From Gelria sp. Kuro-4 (GTDB lineage: Bacteria > Bacillota > DTU030 > DUMP01), in contig NZ_AP024619.1 in assembly GCF_019668485.1 (NCBI RefSeq), positions 318,501-382,500 on the forward strand: 64,000 nt of DNA, in the 5' to 3' direction. Positions within the stretch are counted from its first letter, which is position 1. Every line of letters starts with the position of its first letter. The notes under the pieces are model-generated. The model searched no databases. It was not told the DNA's origin and was given only the letters and a program-made list of their open reading frames with translations. Positions 24,626 to 32,779 of the stretch are shown here, piece by piece. The position numbers and the translations under genes were made by a program.

Positions 24626-25333
24626 TTAGGCCCAGGTTCGTTTGGCAATGCTTTGCACCGCCAGGAACAGGAACAGGACGACGGCGCTCAGGTAAAATAC
24701 GATATGATTCGTCACCACCAGGCCCTTGAGGAAGTCCACCAGGTGCCCGGGGAAGGAGATGGCCTTAAGCACGCTCCCCAGCCCGGCCGGCACGGAAGAG
24801 CTGACCCAGTCCACCACCCAGAAGAGAAGGAGCAGCCCGAAGCCGATCAGCCCGGCCACCATCTGGCTCGAGGATAGAGAAGAAGCAAACAGCCCCACCG
24901 CCAAAGAGGCGGCGACAAGGAGGGTAAAGCCCAGGTAAGAAGCGAGAACGGTCCCCCAGTCGGGGCTGCCCAGGCGCCAGAGGATAAGGACATACACCAG
25001 GCTGGCCAGCTCTGCCAGGAGCATCAGGGAGAAGGCGGCCAAAAACTTGGCCGTTACCACCTCGGCCACCGTGACGGGAGCAGTCAGGAGGAAACGGCTG
25101 GTGCCGCGCGCCTCCTCTTCCGACCAGAGGCGCATGGTGAGCGCCGGCACCAGAAAGAGCAGGGTCACGGCCATATTGCCGAAGTAGCCGGTCAGGTCCG
25201 CCTGGCCGGTAATGATAATGATGCCGGAGAAAAAGTAACCGCCCAAGGCAAAATAGACGGCCAGCAGCACCCAGGCCAGGGGTGAGAGCAGGTAACTCCG
25301 GAGCTCCTTCTTCATTAGATGCCAGACGTTCAC
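24626..25333 (-). CDS. ABC-2 type permease (GldF-like)
   Basis: 235 aa, six hydrophobic helices. The beginning MNVWHLMKKELRSYLLSPLAW is typical of ABC-2 permeases encoded with GldG. The conserved RLWSEEEARGT motif lies in the first cytoplasmic loop. GTG 25333 overlaps the ATPase stop codon (GTGA) and has GGAGG ten bases upstream; longer in-frame starts would overlap the ATPase gene. Forms the membrane part of the exporter or remodelling complex with the ATPase. Confidence 0.85.
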   Translation of the reverse strand: MNVWHLMKKELRSYLLSPLAWVLLAVYFALGGYFFSGIIIITGQADLTGYFGNMAVTLLFLVPALTMRLWSEEEARGTSRFLLTAPVTVAEVVTAKFLAAFSLMLLAELASLVYVLILWRLGSPDWGTVLASYLGFTLLVAASLAVGLFASSLSSSQMVAGLIGFGLLLLFWVVDWVSSSVPAGLGSVLKAISFPGHLVDFLKGLVVTNHIVFYLSAVVLFLFLAVQSIAKRTWA

Positions 25334-26310
25334 TTTGACGCTGCCTCCTTTTCCGCCGCCGGGGAAGTTGCCTCCCTGGTCACCAGGTTGAGGAAGATCT
25401 CCTCGAGTGAAGTGCTCTGCCAACTAAGTTCGAGGAGCGGATAGCGCCGGTCCGCCAGCGCGTAGAAGAGCTCAGGGCGGACGTCCCGGTCTTTGGCCAC
25501 CGTAAGGGTAAAGCGGCAGGCCTCCGCTTCCAGCGCTTCTGCGGGCGTCACGCCCTCTACGCCGGGAAGCTCGCTGAGGAGCGATGCCACCTCCGCCGCC
25601 GGCCCGCGCACCGCCACTGTGAGCACGCGGCCGCCTGCAAGGCGCTGGGCCAGGTTCTCCGGCGTGTCCTCCGCCACAAGTTCACCGTGGTTTAAGATGG
25701 CCACGCGGCGGCAGAGCATGCTCACCTCCGGCAGGATGTGGGAACTTAAGATCACCGTGCGTTCCTGGGCCAGCTCGCGGATGAGGGAGCGGATCTCGGT
25801 GATCTGCTGCGGGTCCAGGCCGCTGGTGGGCTCGTCCAGCACCAGGACAGCCGGATCGTTCACAATAGCCTGGGCCAGACCGACCCGCTGCCGGTAGCCG
25901 TGGGAGAGATGGGCGATCAGGCGGTGGCGCATGGCGGTAAGGCCCGTCGCCAGCACCACCTTGTCCACCGCCGCGCGCGCCCTTTTGCCGCGCAGCCCCT
26001 TCATCTCGGCCGCAAAGCCCAGGTACTCGGCCACGGTAAGTTCGTCATAGAGCGGCGGTACCTCGGGTAAATAGCCCAGGTGCTTTTTCGCCTCACGCGG
26101 GTGCTCCGTCACATCAATCCCCAGTACCTCCACGCGCCCCGCGGTGGGCGGGAGATAACCGGTGATGATGCCCATGGTGGTTGACTTGCCGGCCCCGTTC
26201 GGCCCCAGGAGCCCGAGAATCTCCCCGGGTTCCGCCGTGAGCGTCAGGTTGCGCACGCCCACCTGGTTGCCGTAATACTTAGTTACATTTTGCAGGCGAA
26301 TCACAGCCAT
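25330..26310 (-). CDS. ABC transporter ATPase (GldA/CcmA-like)
   Basis: 326 aa. Walker A GPNGAGKST, Q-loop GYLPEVPPLYD, signature LSHGYRQRVGLAQA (LSHGY type), Walker B VLVLDEPTSGLDP, H-loop LSSHILPE, and a C-terminal domain usual for ABC-2 exporters. LSHGYRQR is common in GldA-type ATPases. ATG 26310 and GTG 26304 are both possible starts near the same ribosome site. It is nearly contiguous with the anti-sigma-like gene. Confidence 0.9.
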   Translation of the reverse strand: MAVIRLQNVTKYYGNQVGVRNLTLTAEPGEILGLLGPNGAGKSTTMGIITGYLPPTAGRVEVLGIDVTEHPREAKKHLGYLPEVPPLYDELTVAEYLGFAAEMKGLRGKRARAAVDKVVLATGLTAMRHRLIAHLSHGYRQRVGLAQAIVNDPAVLVLDEPTSGLDPQQITEIRSLIRELAQERTVILSSHILPEVSMLCRRVAILNHGELVAEDTPENLAQRLAGGRVLTVAVRGPAAEVASLLSELPGVEGVTPAEALEAEACRFTLTVAKDRDVRPELFYALADRRYPLLELSWQSTSLEEIFLNLVTREATSPAAEKEAASK

Positions 26311-26314
26311 CACC

Positions 26315-27283
26315 TCAATCTGCGTCGTCTTTAACCTCTACCGCCAGCGAAGCAGCCGCCGGCCAGCCTCCCTGCACCGGCACGAGATACAGGCGGGCGC
26401 TGCCCGGCGTAAGCGCCCGGAACCCGGTCATCTCCTGCCGCAGCACCGTGGCGGGGAGGGCTGCCTGGCGCACCTCCTGCCGCCTGGGACCCATTGCCAA
26501 CAGGTACTGGCCAGGCCGCAGCCGGACCGGCCCCGGGGTCGTGAAAGCCGGTCGCCCGGCCGCGTCGAGACTGTAGGACACCACCACCGGGCCGGGAACA
26601 GCCGGTACCTCGCCGCCGGTGAAGGCCGCGCCGTCCCACCAGTAGAGGCGCTGCTCCCCCTGCCTGCTGGCCTCGCGGATATAACCCAAGCCCGCCGTAA
26701 CCTCCCCGGCCGGTACCCCCGAGCGCGCCAGGTAGGTGACCACCCGGGTACCATCGTAGCCCAGTACGCGGTAGTGCAAGAGTTTCGTCTTCACCTCCTG
26801 CGCCGCCGCCAGCAACAGGTGGTACGGCACGTCCGGAAGGGAAATAGCCTCCACCGGCAGCGGCTCGCTTCCCGCCGCCCACCCCTCACTGTAGACCAGG
26901 TTCCAACGCCCCGCCAGGCCGGCGTCCGCAGCCCAGATGGTGGTGAGGTAACCGGCCGAGTCCGCCCCGGGTGCGGTGAGGCGCAGCACCCTGACCACCT
27001 CGGCCGGCAGACGGCCGTCCAGGTCCACCCGTTCCTCCGCCACGGTGACCGCCGGGCCGGAGCCGGGTGCCGGCCGCAGGCTCAGAAAAAGCAGCGCCGC
27101 GACTCCGGCGAGCGCCACAGCCGGTGGCCAGCAAAGGGGGCACCGCCGCCGGCGCCCGCCACCTTGTGCCCGGGCCAGCGTCCCGGCGCGCAGGAGCGAG
27201 GAAAAGCCGCCGCGCTTCTTAAGCTGTACCTCCACTGCGCGGCCCAGGTCTCTAAGGCGTTCCTCCAGGTCTCTTTCCCCCAC
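26315..27283 (-). CDS. Membrane anti-sigma-like protein, partner of the ECF sigma factor
   Basis: 322 aa from GTG 27283, ten bases after AAGGAGG. A short cytoplasmic N-terminus (about 60 aa, ERDLEERLRDLGRAVEVQLKK) precedes one membrane helix (PAVALAGVAALLFLSL) and a large external region without a family I recognise. This topology and the 32-nt overlap with the sigma gene fit a one-pass anti-sigma factor. No zinc HxxxCxxC motif is present. Function is inferred from position and topology. Confidence 0.6.
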   Translation of the reverse strand: MGERDLEERLRDLGRAVEVQLKKRGGFSSLLRAGTLARAQGGGRRRRCPLCWPPAVALAGVAALLFLSLRPAPGSGPAVTVAEERVDLDGRLPAEVVRVLRLTAPGADSAGYLTTIWAADAGLAGRWNLVYSEGWAAGSEPLPVEAISLPDVPYHLLLAAAQEVKTKLLHYRVLGYDGTRVVTYLARSGVPAGEVTAGLGYIREASRQGEQRLYWWDGAAFTGGEVPAVPGPVVVSYSLDAAGRPAFTTPGPVRLRPGQYLLAMGPRRQEVRQAALPATVLRQEMTGFRALTPGSARLYLVPVQGGWPAAASLAVEVKDDAD

Positions 27284-27851
27284 CTGAACCACCTCCTTCG
27301 TCCAGGTACGTCCTAAGGAGCGCATGCGCGCGGAAAAGCCGCACGCGCACATTGCCCGGGCTGAGCCCCAATATGGCCGCTATCTCGCTATTTTCCAAAT
27401 CATGGAAATAACGTAATACAATAACCGCCCTGTACTTGAGCGGCAGACGCAGCACCGCCTGCAGCAGCTGATTTTTTTCTTCGGCTGACAAAAAGAGCGC
27501 CTCGGGCGCCGGTGCTCCTTCGTCATCGGCAGCCGGCCCCAGCATGGAAAAGAGGCGCCGCCGGCCGGCGCGGCGCAGGTAGTCCAGGCAGATATTTACG
27601 GTGATCCGGTACAGCCAGGTACCGGGCGCGCTCTCCCCCCGGAAACCGTCCAGGCGGCGAAAGGCTTTCAGAAAAACCTCCTGTGCCGCATCCTCGGCCA
27701 GGTGGTAGTCTTTAAGATAAAAGTAAGCCAACTTCAGCACCTGATCACCGTAGCGGCGCATGAGGAAATCCAGGTAGGCCGCGCGCGTGTCGGCGGCCCC
27801 CGGCTCGGGGTGGTTTTTCTTCTCTTCGGGTGCCGGCTGCAACCCAACCAC
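27252..27851 (-). CDS. ECF-type RNA polymerase sigma factor
   Basis: 199 aa. Region 2: YGDQVLKLAYFYLKDYHLAEDAAQEVFLKAFRRLDGFRG with the DAAQEVF core and the TWLYRITVNICLDYLRR extension. Region 4: LPLKYRAVIVLRYFHDLENSEIAAILGLSPGNVRVRLFRA. A Pro/Glu-rich N-terminal 20 residues precede region 2. GTG 27851 is used; TTG 27842 is an alternative. It heads the anti-sigma/ABC/DUF4340 gene block and likely drives it in response to envelope stress. Confidence 0.9.
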   Translation of the reverse strand: MVGLQPAPEEKKNHPEPGAADTRAAYLDFLMRRYGDQVLKLAYFYLKDYHLAEDAAQEVFLKAFRRLDGFRGESAPGTWLYRITVNICLDYLRRAGRRRLFSMLGPAADDEGAPAPEALFLSAEEKNQLLQAVLRLPLKYRAVIVLRYFHDLENSEIAAILGLSPGNVRVRLFRAHALLRTYLDEGGGSGGGKRPGGTP

Positions 27852-28036
27852 CTTCTCTATCCGTTAGACGTCATGCGACAGAGCAGCGTTACAACCAAAC
27901 ATAAAATTTTCGTCCACCCTTATTATAAAACAAAAACTTGTCGTTAGCTCGGCAGGAAGAAAGCGTCCCTGCTTCCTTTAGTTTGCGGGCAAGTTGCTCT
28001 TTGTTCAGGGCAAAATAAAACCAGGAGGTGAGGCTG

Positions 28037-28267
28037 ATGGCACGTGGGAGCTGGAACAAGAGGCAGCACGTTGTTCCCGAGGCTCACCAAGCCATGGACA
28101 ACTTTAAGTACGAGGTGGCGGCAGAGCTGGGGATTCCAGTATATCAGGGCTCCGAGGACTACTGGGGCGACATTCCCTCCCGCGACTGCGGCGCGGTGGG
28201 CGGCCACATGGTGCGCAAGATGATCGAGATGGCGGAACAGGCCTTAAACAGTAAGGTCAGTAGGTAG
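28037..28267 (+). CDS. Alpha/beta-type small acid-soluble spore protein
   Basis: 76 aa. Two SASP signature parts: KYEVAAELGIP with the germination-protease-like cleavage region, and DYWGDIPSRDCGAVGGHMVRK followed by MIEMAEQAL. These proteins coat DNA in the spore core and protect it from UV. ATG 28037 is preceded by GGAGGTG with six-base spacing. It is monocistronic. Direct evidence that the organism makes endospores. Confidence 0.95.
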   Translation: MARGSWNKRQHVVPEAHQAMDNFKYEVAAELGIPVYQGSEDYWGDIPSRDCGAVGGHMVRKMIEMAEQALNSKVSR

Positions 28268-28339
28268 AAAAAAACAAGGACAGGCCGGAAGCCTCCTGCG
28301 AGGCAGGTCTGTCCCGTACCTAGCGAAAGGAGTACCGCT

Positions 28340-28786
28340 GTGAAACTCATTCCGCTCGCCATCGCTGCTGCCGCCGGCCTGACCATGGCCGTCCAAGGCT
28401 CACTCAATGCCGCGTTAGGCAAGGTGATCGGCCTCTGGGAGGCCACCCTGGTGGTGCACGCCCTGGGCGTGGCGGCGGCGCTTCTTTTTTTCTTGCGCCT
28501 GGGTGACGGGCAGCTGGCTCAGATCACCCGTGCGCCCTGGTACACCCTGCTGGGCGGTATCCTCAGCGTGCTGATCATTTACGGCGTAGCCACCAGTATT
28601 CCCAAGCTCGGCGTGGCCACGGCCACCACGGCCATCATCGTCGGCCAGACGCTTACGGCGCTGTTCATCGACCACCTGGGTTGCTTTGGGTTGGACAAGG
28701 TGCCCTTTACCTGGCTCAAACTCCTGGGGGTGGTCTTTTTGGCGGCCGGTGCCTGGCTCCTCTTGGCCAAGTCCGTTTCCTCTTAG
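28340..28786 (+). CDS. DMT-superfamily small membrane transporter (YdcZ/DUF606)
   Basis: 148 aa, five hydrophobic helices, one half-size DMT unit: LAIAAAAGLTMAVQGSLNAALGKVIG at the N-terminus is the DUF606 signature, then APWYTLLGGILSVLIIYG and TTAIIVGQTLTALFIDHLG. The GTG start follows AAAGGAG. Substrate unknown; a single copy here would need to form a dimer. Confidence 0.85.
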   Translation: MKLIPLAIAAAAGLTMAVQGSLNAALGKVIGLWEATLVVHALGVAAALLFFLRLGDGQLAQITRAPWYTLLGGILSVLIIYGVATSIPKLGVATATTAIIVGQTLTALFIDHLGCFGLDKVPFTWLKLLGVVFLAAGAWLLLAKSVSS

Positions 28787-28847
28787 ATCACGGCCTTTTC
28801 CCTCCCGCGGACATGGCCCTGCAGCGCGGACGGCCGCGAGGACTCCG

Positions 28848-30236
28848 CTAGGAGCGTGTAAGCCGGCCCAGCATATTTTTACCGGCGCTGAAGGCGATGG
28901 AAAGGAAGCTCTTTTGGCGGCTCAGGATCTCTTCCAAGGCGTCCACCACCCGGTCGAGCTCTTCTTTTGTCACGATAAGCGGCGGCTCCAGCCGGATGAC
29001 ATTGGGGTTGTTCAGGGTATAGGCGGTGATGATGTGGTGCTTGTTGAGCAGTTCCCCGGCCACCAGCGCCCCCTGGTATTCGTGGGCCAGGTTCTTCAAG
29101 GCGCCGCCGGTCAGCGTGTTGAGCAGCCCCTCCGGCTGGTTGAACTCAAGCCCGATAAAAAGCCCCCGCCCCCGGACCTCCTTTAATAAGGGGTATTTTT
29201 GTTGCAGGGCGCGCAGGCGGCCCAGAAAGTATTCGCCCTTCTCTTTGGCCTGGTCGGCGAGCCTTCCCTCTACCACCGCCTGGATGGCGGCCAGGGCCGC
29301 CGCCATGGCCCAGGTATTGCCGCCGAAGGTGGAGGTGTGCAGCAGCGCCTTGTCCATGCTGCCGTAGGCGCGTTGCCAAACCTCCTCCGCCGCCACGTAA
29401 GCGCTCACGGGCATCACGCCCCCGCCCAAAGACTTGGCCAGGCAGATCACGTCCGGGACCACGCCTTCGTAGTCGCAGCCAAAGAGGTACCCTGTGCGCC
29501 CAAAGCCGGTCTGCACCTCATCGGCAATGAAGAGCGCCCCGTACTTCTGCGTCAGCTCTCGCACGCCCTTTAGGTAGCCGTCGGGGGGCACAATGATCCC
29601 GCCCTCGCCCTGGACGGGTTCCACAATGAAGGCCGCCACGTCGCCGCCCTTGAGCTTGGCCTCAAGAAGGTCCAGGTTACCGTAGGGGATGGTTTCACAG
29701 CCCGGCAGCAGGGGCCGGAAGGGCTCCTGGTATTTTTTGCGTCCGGTCACCGAAAGTGCGCCCAGGGTTTTGCCGTGAAACGAACCTTCGCACGAGATAA
29801 TCTTCTCCCGGCCGGTGGCGATGCGGGCCAGCTTCAATGCTCCCTCCACCGCCTCGGCCCCGCTGTTGCCAAAAAAGGCCCGTTTAAGGCCGCTCGGCAG
29901 GATGGCCGCAAGGTTGCGGGCCACAGCCCCGGCCAGGGGATTCAGCGCCGCCTGCAGCATGTTGGGCAGATCCTTCACCTGCTCGATGGCCGCCAGGACG
30001 GCGGGCGGGTTGTGTCCCAGGTTGAGGGCCCCGTAACTCCCCAAAAAGTCCAGGTACTCGCCGCCCTCCTCGTCCCAGACACGCGTTCCGGCCGCCCGTA
30101 CAAAGTGCTTGTCGAAGCCGATGAGCCCCAGCATGGCGGTGAGGCCGGCATTTACATACTCACGGTGATTTTTGATGATTTCTTCGCGGGTCTGTGCGAC
30201 AGCAGTCTCCACGCTGTAGAGTTTGTCCTCCGCCAC
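28848..30236 (-). CDS. Class III aminotransferase, putrescine/acetylornithine type
   Basis: 462 aa from GTG 30236. PLP-fold motifs: YLDFLGSYGALNLGHNPP, GNSGAEAVEGALKLARIATGR, the Asp in IADEVQTGFGRTG, and the Schiff-base Lys in CLAKSLGGG. The about 40-residue N-terminal extension and overall length match putrescine aminotransferase-like (YgjG) enzymes rather than ArgD. It probably transaminates a diamine or omega-amino acid. Transcribed alone; no ornithine or polyamine genes adjoin it. Confidence 0.88.
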   Translation of the reverse strand: MAEDKLYSVETAVAQTREEIIKNHREYVNAGLTAMLGLIGFDKHFVRAAGTRVWDEEGGEYLDFLGSYGALNLGHNPPAVLAAIEQVKDLPNMLQAALNPLAGAVARNLAAILPSGLKRAFFGNSGAEAVEGALKLARIATGREKIISCEGSFHGKTLGALSVTGRKKYQEPFRPLLPGCETIPYGNLDLLEAKLKGGDVAAFIVEPVQGEGGIIVPPDGYLKGVRELTQKYGALFIADEVQTGFGRTGYLFGCDYEGVVPDVICLAKSLGGGVMPVSAYVAAEEVWQRAYGSMDKALLHTSTFGGNTWAMAAALAAIQAVVEGRLADQAKEKGEYFLGRLRALQQKYPLLKEVRGRGLFIGLEFNQPEGLLNTLTGGALKNLAHEYQGALVAGELLNKHHIITAYTLNNPNVIRLEPPLIVTKEELDRVVDALEEILSRQKSFLSIAFSAGKNMLGRLTRS

Positions 30237-30351
30237 GGCATCGCCCCCTGTTTCTGTCTAATCTTTCCGCTTTCCGTCCAGGTAATTCGACGGGAGCGCG
30301 TACGCCTCCTGCCGCTTCTCTGCATATAAATGCTGGCGAGGAGGTGAACGG

Positions 30352-30948
30352 ATGTACAGCATCGTCATCGACGTGCCGGCGCGCCTGCTCTATCTTTACC
30401 AGGGGAACCACCAGGAAAAAAGCTTCCCGGTGGCCGTGGGTAAGCCGGAGACACCCACACCTGCCGGTACCTACACCATCATCGAGAAAATCCCCTACCC
30501 GGGCGGCGTCTTCGGCACCCGCTGGCTCGGCCTTTCACGCCGTTACTACGGCATCCACGGTACTGACGCCCCTTGGCTCCTCGGCCAGGCCGTCTCGAAC
30601 GGCTGCGTCCGTATGCACAATGCAGATGTGGAGTACGTCTATGACCGGGTGGAGGTGGGCACGCAGGTGCGCATCCTGAACCTCAGCCCGGAAGCCAACC
30701 CGGGCACAGGCGGCGCGTACGTGGTCCAGCCGGGCGATTCCCTCTGGCTCATCGCCGGACGCTTCGGCACTACCGTCGATGAACTGGCCGCCCGCAACCA
30801 TATCGAACCGCCCTACATCATCTATCCCGGCCAGAAGCTCTACCTGCCGGGCAGCGAGCGTCCTCCCCTTCTCCGCAGTCCGGCAGGAGGGCCCGGGAAC
30901 AACTTACCATGCCGGCCTCCTACCTTCGCCCGATTGTCAGCGCCTTGA
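30352..30948 (+). CDS. L,D-transpeptidase (YkuD) with LysM domain
   Basis: 198 aa. Residues 1-105 are a YkuD domain: VAVGKPETPTPAGTY, the catalytic HGTDAP histidine and SNGCVRMHN cysteine. Residues about 124-167 are a LysM peptidoglycan-binding domain (YVVQPGDSLWLIAGRFGT to IYPGQKLYLPG). No signal peptide is visible, as is common in spore-associated homologues. The ATG follows GAGGAGGTG. It makes non-classical 3-3 or protein-linked peptidoglycan cross-links, perhaps in the spore cortex or forespore. Confidence 0.93.
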   Translation: MYSIVIDVPARLLYLYQGNHQEKSFPVAVGKPETPTPAGTYTIIEKIPYPGGVFGTRWLGLSRRYYGIHGTDAPWLLGQAVSNGCVRMHNADVEYVYDRVEVGTQVRILNLSPEANPGTGGAYVVQPGDSLWLIAGRFGTTVDELAARNHIEPPYIIYPGQKLYLPGSERPPLLRSPAGGPGNNLPCRPPTFARLSAP

Positions 30949-31103
30949 TTTTCCCTTAATATGGAAAGCAGGCGGGCTTCCTTTATTTTTCAGAAGCTAT
31001 TTTACTTACCCGTCTTCGCACTTGAACCTTGGCGGCTGAGACAGCGAATACCTATCTATGTAACCGGATCGTAGCTGAGTTTGTTTGAAAGGCAGGCCGC
31101 TAA

Positions 31104-31352
31104 ATGACTGAGAAGAGCCTGAAAGATCTGATAACCGCGGCGCAAAAAGGGGATAAGGAAGCTGCCGCCGAGATCGTCCGCCGCTTTCTCCCGGTACTGA
31201 AAAAGTACAGCCGACGCTTAAACGGCGAGGAGACTTTCTCCGATCTCGTCCTTTGGCTGATGACCGCCATCCACCAGTACGAACCGGAGGCGGCGCCGGA
31301 AGAAAGCCGCGGCGGGGCGTCAGCAGAGAAAAAGGACGACGGGGGTTATTAA
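31104..31352 (+). CDS. N-terminal half of a split UviA/BotR-like sigma factor
   Basis: 82 aa. LKDLITAAQKGDKEAAAEIVRRFLPVLKKYSRRLNGEETFSDLVLWL (read in parts) resembles sigma region 2 of the UviA/BotR/TcdR-like group: AAQKGDKEAAAEIV, KKYSRRL, SDLVLWLM. It stops just after region 2; a second gene 57 nt downstream supplies a region-4-like domain. The pair plus the holin gene after it match the uviA-uviB arrangement of bacteriocin plasmids. Whether this half is translated and functional is not shown. Confidence 0.6.
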   Translation: MTEKSLKDLITAAQKGDKEAAAEIVRRFLPVLKKYSRRLNGEETFSDLVLWLMTAIHQYEPEAAPEESRGGASAEKKDDGGY

Positions 31353-31408
31353 AAAGCGGCATACAAGCCTCTTTATAAGGTGAAACCGCAAGGAAGAAGG
31401 TGAGAACC

Positions 31409-31844
31409 GTGGACCGCCTGTAAATCTGCGGGCGAGGACGCCAGGATCGTAACGTGGATTCTGACCGGACTGCGCCATGAGTTTGGCAGGTTAGTCAAGC
31501 AGCGGGCCCGACAGAAGGAACACGAACTTCTGATCCTCAATGAACGCGTGCACCGGGAGCCTGAGCCCGAAGCGGTGGAAAGGTTGGAGACCATTGCCGG
31601 ACCGGCGGACACCGCCGCTCAAGCGGAAGAGCTCCTTTTCCTCGCTGAGCTTCTCTCCCTGCTCACGGCAGAGCAACAAAAAATCATCAAGGCCACCATC
31701 CTGCAGGCGGCCACCGAAACCGAAGTCGCCCGCAGGATGGGTTTGTCCCAGCCGGCGGTTCACCGTCTGAAGAAACGGGGCTTAAAGCGGCTCAGGCAGT
31801 ATCTGCTGCGGAATAACCCAACCCCAGGTCGAGGTTGCCGCTAG
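31409..31844 (+). CDS. C-terminal half of the split UviA-like sigma factor, probable frameshift
   Basis: A GTG at 31409 with AAGGAAGAAGGTGA upstream opens only MDRL before TAA at 31421. In the next frame the reading continues without a stop from 31404 to 31844 (DARIVTWILTGLRHEFGRLV near its start). The last 60 residues are a sigma region-4 helix-turn-helix: LTAEQQKIIKATI, TETEVARRMGLSQPAVHRLKKRG. So either a one-base frameshift lies near 31420, or translation starts later (GTG 31548 is open). Completes the sigma-like module with the preceding ORF. Confidence 0.55.
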
Positions 31845-31865
31845 GTTCTGGCGGGAGGTGGGCCA

Positions 31866-32186
31866 ATGGACCTTGAGATCTTCAGGCTGGCAGCCTCCCA
31901 GGGCCTGTGGGCGGTACTTTTTGTCGCCCTCCTCTTCTGGACCCTCAAAGAGAACAGCAAGCGCGAAAGTCGCCACCAGGAGATTCTAAACGGCTTGGCT
32001 GCAAAACTCGCCGTTCTCGAAAACATCGAAGACAGGCTGGACCATATTGGCACTGCCCTCTTAAGCGCCGAGATCGTCTGGCAGCGGCAGGACATGTGCA
32101 CCCGCCTGGGTGCACCGCACCCCCTAATGTATACTGCTCCGCCTGGCGAATGCCCGGAACCGAACCCACGGCCGCCACAGGTCTAG
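31866..32186 (+). CDS. UviB/BhlA-type holin-like protein
   Basis: 106 aa. Begins MDLEIFRLAASQGLWAVLF, then one membrane helix through VALLFWTLKENSKRE and a charged coiled-coil tail, the BhlA/UviB pattern; the last about 35 residues are Pro-rich and unlike the family. The ATG follows GGGAGG. Members are small membrane proteins thought to release bacteriocins or toxins. It lies 21 nt after the split sigma gene, so the module resembles uviAB. Confidence 0.75.
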   Translation: MDLEIFRLAASQGLWAVLFVALLFWTLKENSKRESRHQEILNGLAAKLAVLENIEDRLDHIGTALLSAEIVWQRQDMCTRLGAPHPLMYTAPPGECPEPNPRPPQV

Positions 32187-32224
32187 GAGTGGCCCCTCGT
32201 TTCGGGAGGTGCTGTTAAAGCCGC

Positions 32225-32255
32225 GGTGGCCGCCTCGCAGTGCGAGGCGGCCACC
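32225..32255. terminator. Bidirectional terminator hairpin
   Basis: GGTGGCCGCCTCGC (32225-32238), loop AGT, GCGAGGCGGCCACC (32242-32255): a perfect 14-bp stem between the convergent uviB-like and membrane-protein genes. T-tracts are short. Confidence 0.6.
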
Positions 32256-32291
32256 TTACTTGCTGCCGGCAAAAATGGGGTTTCTCCTCCC

Positions 32292-32648
32292 TCACTGTTC
32301 TACGGCGCCACCGGCGTTGGTGCCCGTATCCGACACACCAGTGCCCTCTGCGGTTGGCGCAACGCCAACCGCACCCGTGCGCGGCGGCTCCTCCGGCGGA
32401 CAGCCGCCGCCCTTTCCGCTTTCTCCCGGCGCGGTTTCACCCTCCTCGGCGCCTGCTTCTGGCGCCGGCTTCCCGCCCCCTGCCGGTGGCCGGTCCTCCT
32501 CCGGGGCGCCGGCTTTCTCCACCGGTGCCGGCAGAGTCGGCTTCTTCGGCTGCGACATGGTTACTTGGCGCCGCAGCAGCCACCAGAAAGCGGCCAGAAA
32601 GGCGACAGCCACCAGCACCAAAGCGAGTACCGTTCCCGGCCCCATATC
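32292..32648 (-). CDS. Single-pass membrane protein with Pro/Gly/Glu-rich tail
   Basis: 118 aa from ATG 32648 (GGGGGCGGGG upstream); GTG/ATG starts further out add an unremarkable 15 residues. One membrane helix (TVLALVLVAVAFLAAFWWLL) near the N-terminus is followed by a low-complexity cytoplasmic or external tail rich in Pro, Gly, Glu and Ala. No family recognised. Both strands are open here because of GC bias, but the minus frame has the better ribosome site and a clear hydrophobic segment. Confidence 0.5.
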   Translation of the reverse strand, partial: DMGPGTVLALVLVAVAFLAAFWWLLRRQVTMSQPKKPTLPAPVEKAGAPEEDRPPAGGGKPAPEAGAEEGETAPGESGKGGGCPPEEPPRTGAVGVAPTAEGTGVSDTGTNAGGAVEQ

Positions 32649-32725
32649 CCCGCCCCCTTTCACTTCCCCGCTGAAAAGGCCTATCTCCTTCATTCATATG
32701 AACCAGGGGCAGGGGTTGTGACCCG

Positions 32726-32754
32726 TTGTAATATTATACTCTATGGTGTATAAT
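32726..32754 (+). promoter_or_regulatory. Sigma-A type promoter of the dehydrogenase/SsuABC operon
   Basis: TTGTAA (32726-32731), 17-nt spacer, TATAAT (32749-32754). The expected start of transcription is about 20 nt before the GTG at 32780. Confidence 0.65.
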
Positions 32755-32779
32755 TATCGCTGTCAGGGAGGGAGAACTG

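Noticed and set aside
28268-28339. Hairpin after the SASP gene as a terminator
   Set aside because: GCCTC/GAGGC stem is present but no T-run follows, and the next gene is close downstream.
32209-32753. Plus-strand ORFs over the single-pass membrane-protein gene
   Set aside because: Pro/Arg/Ser-rich low-complexity frames antisense to a minus-strand gene with a better ribosome site and membrane helix.
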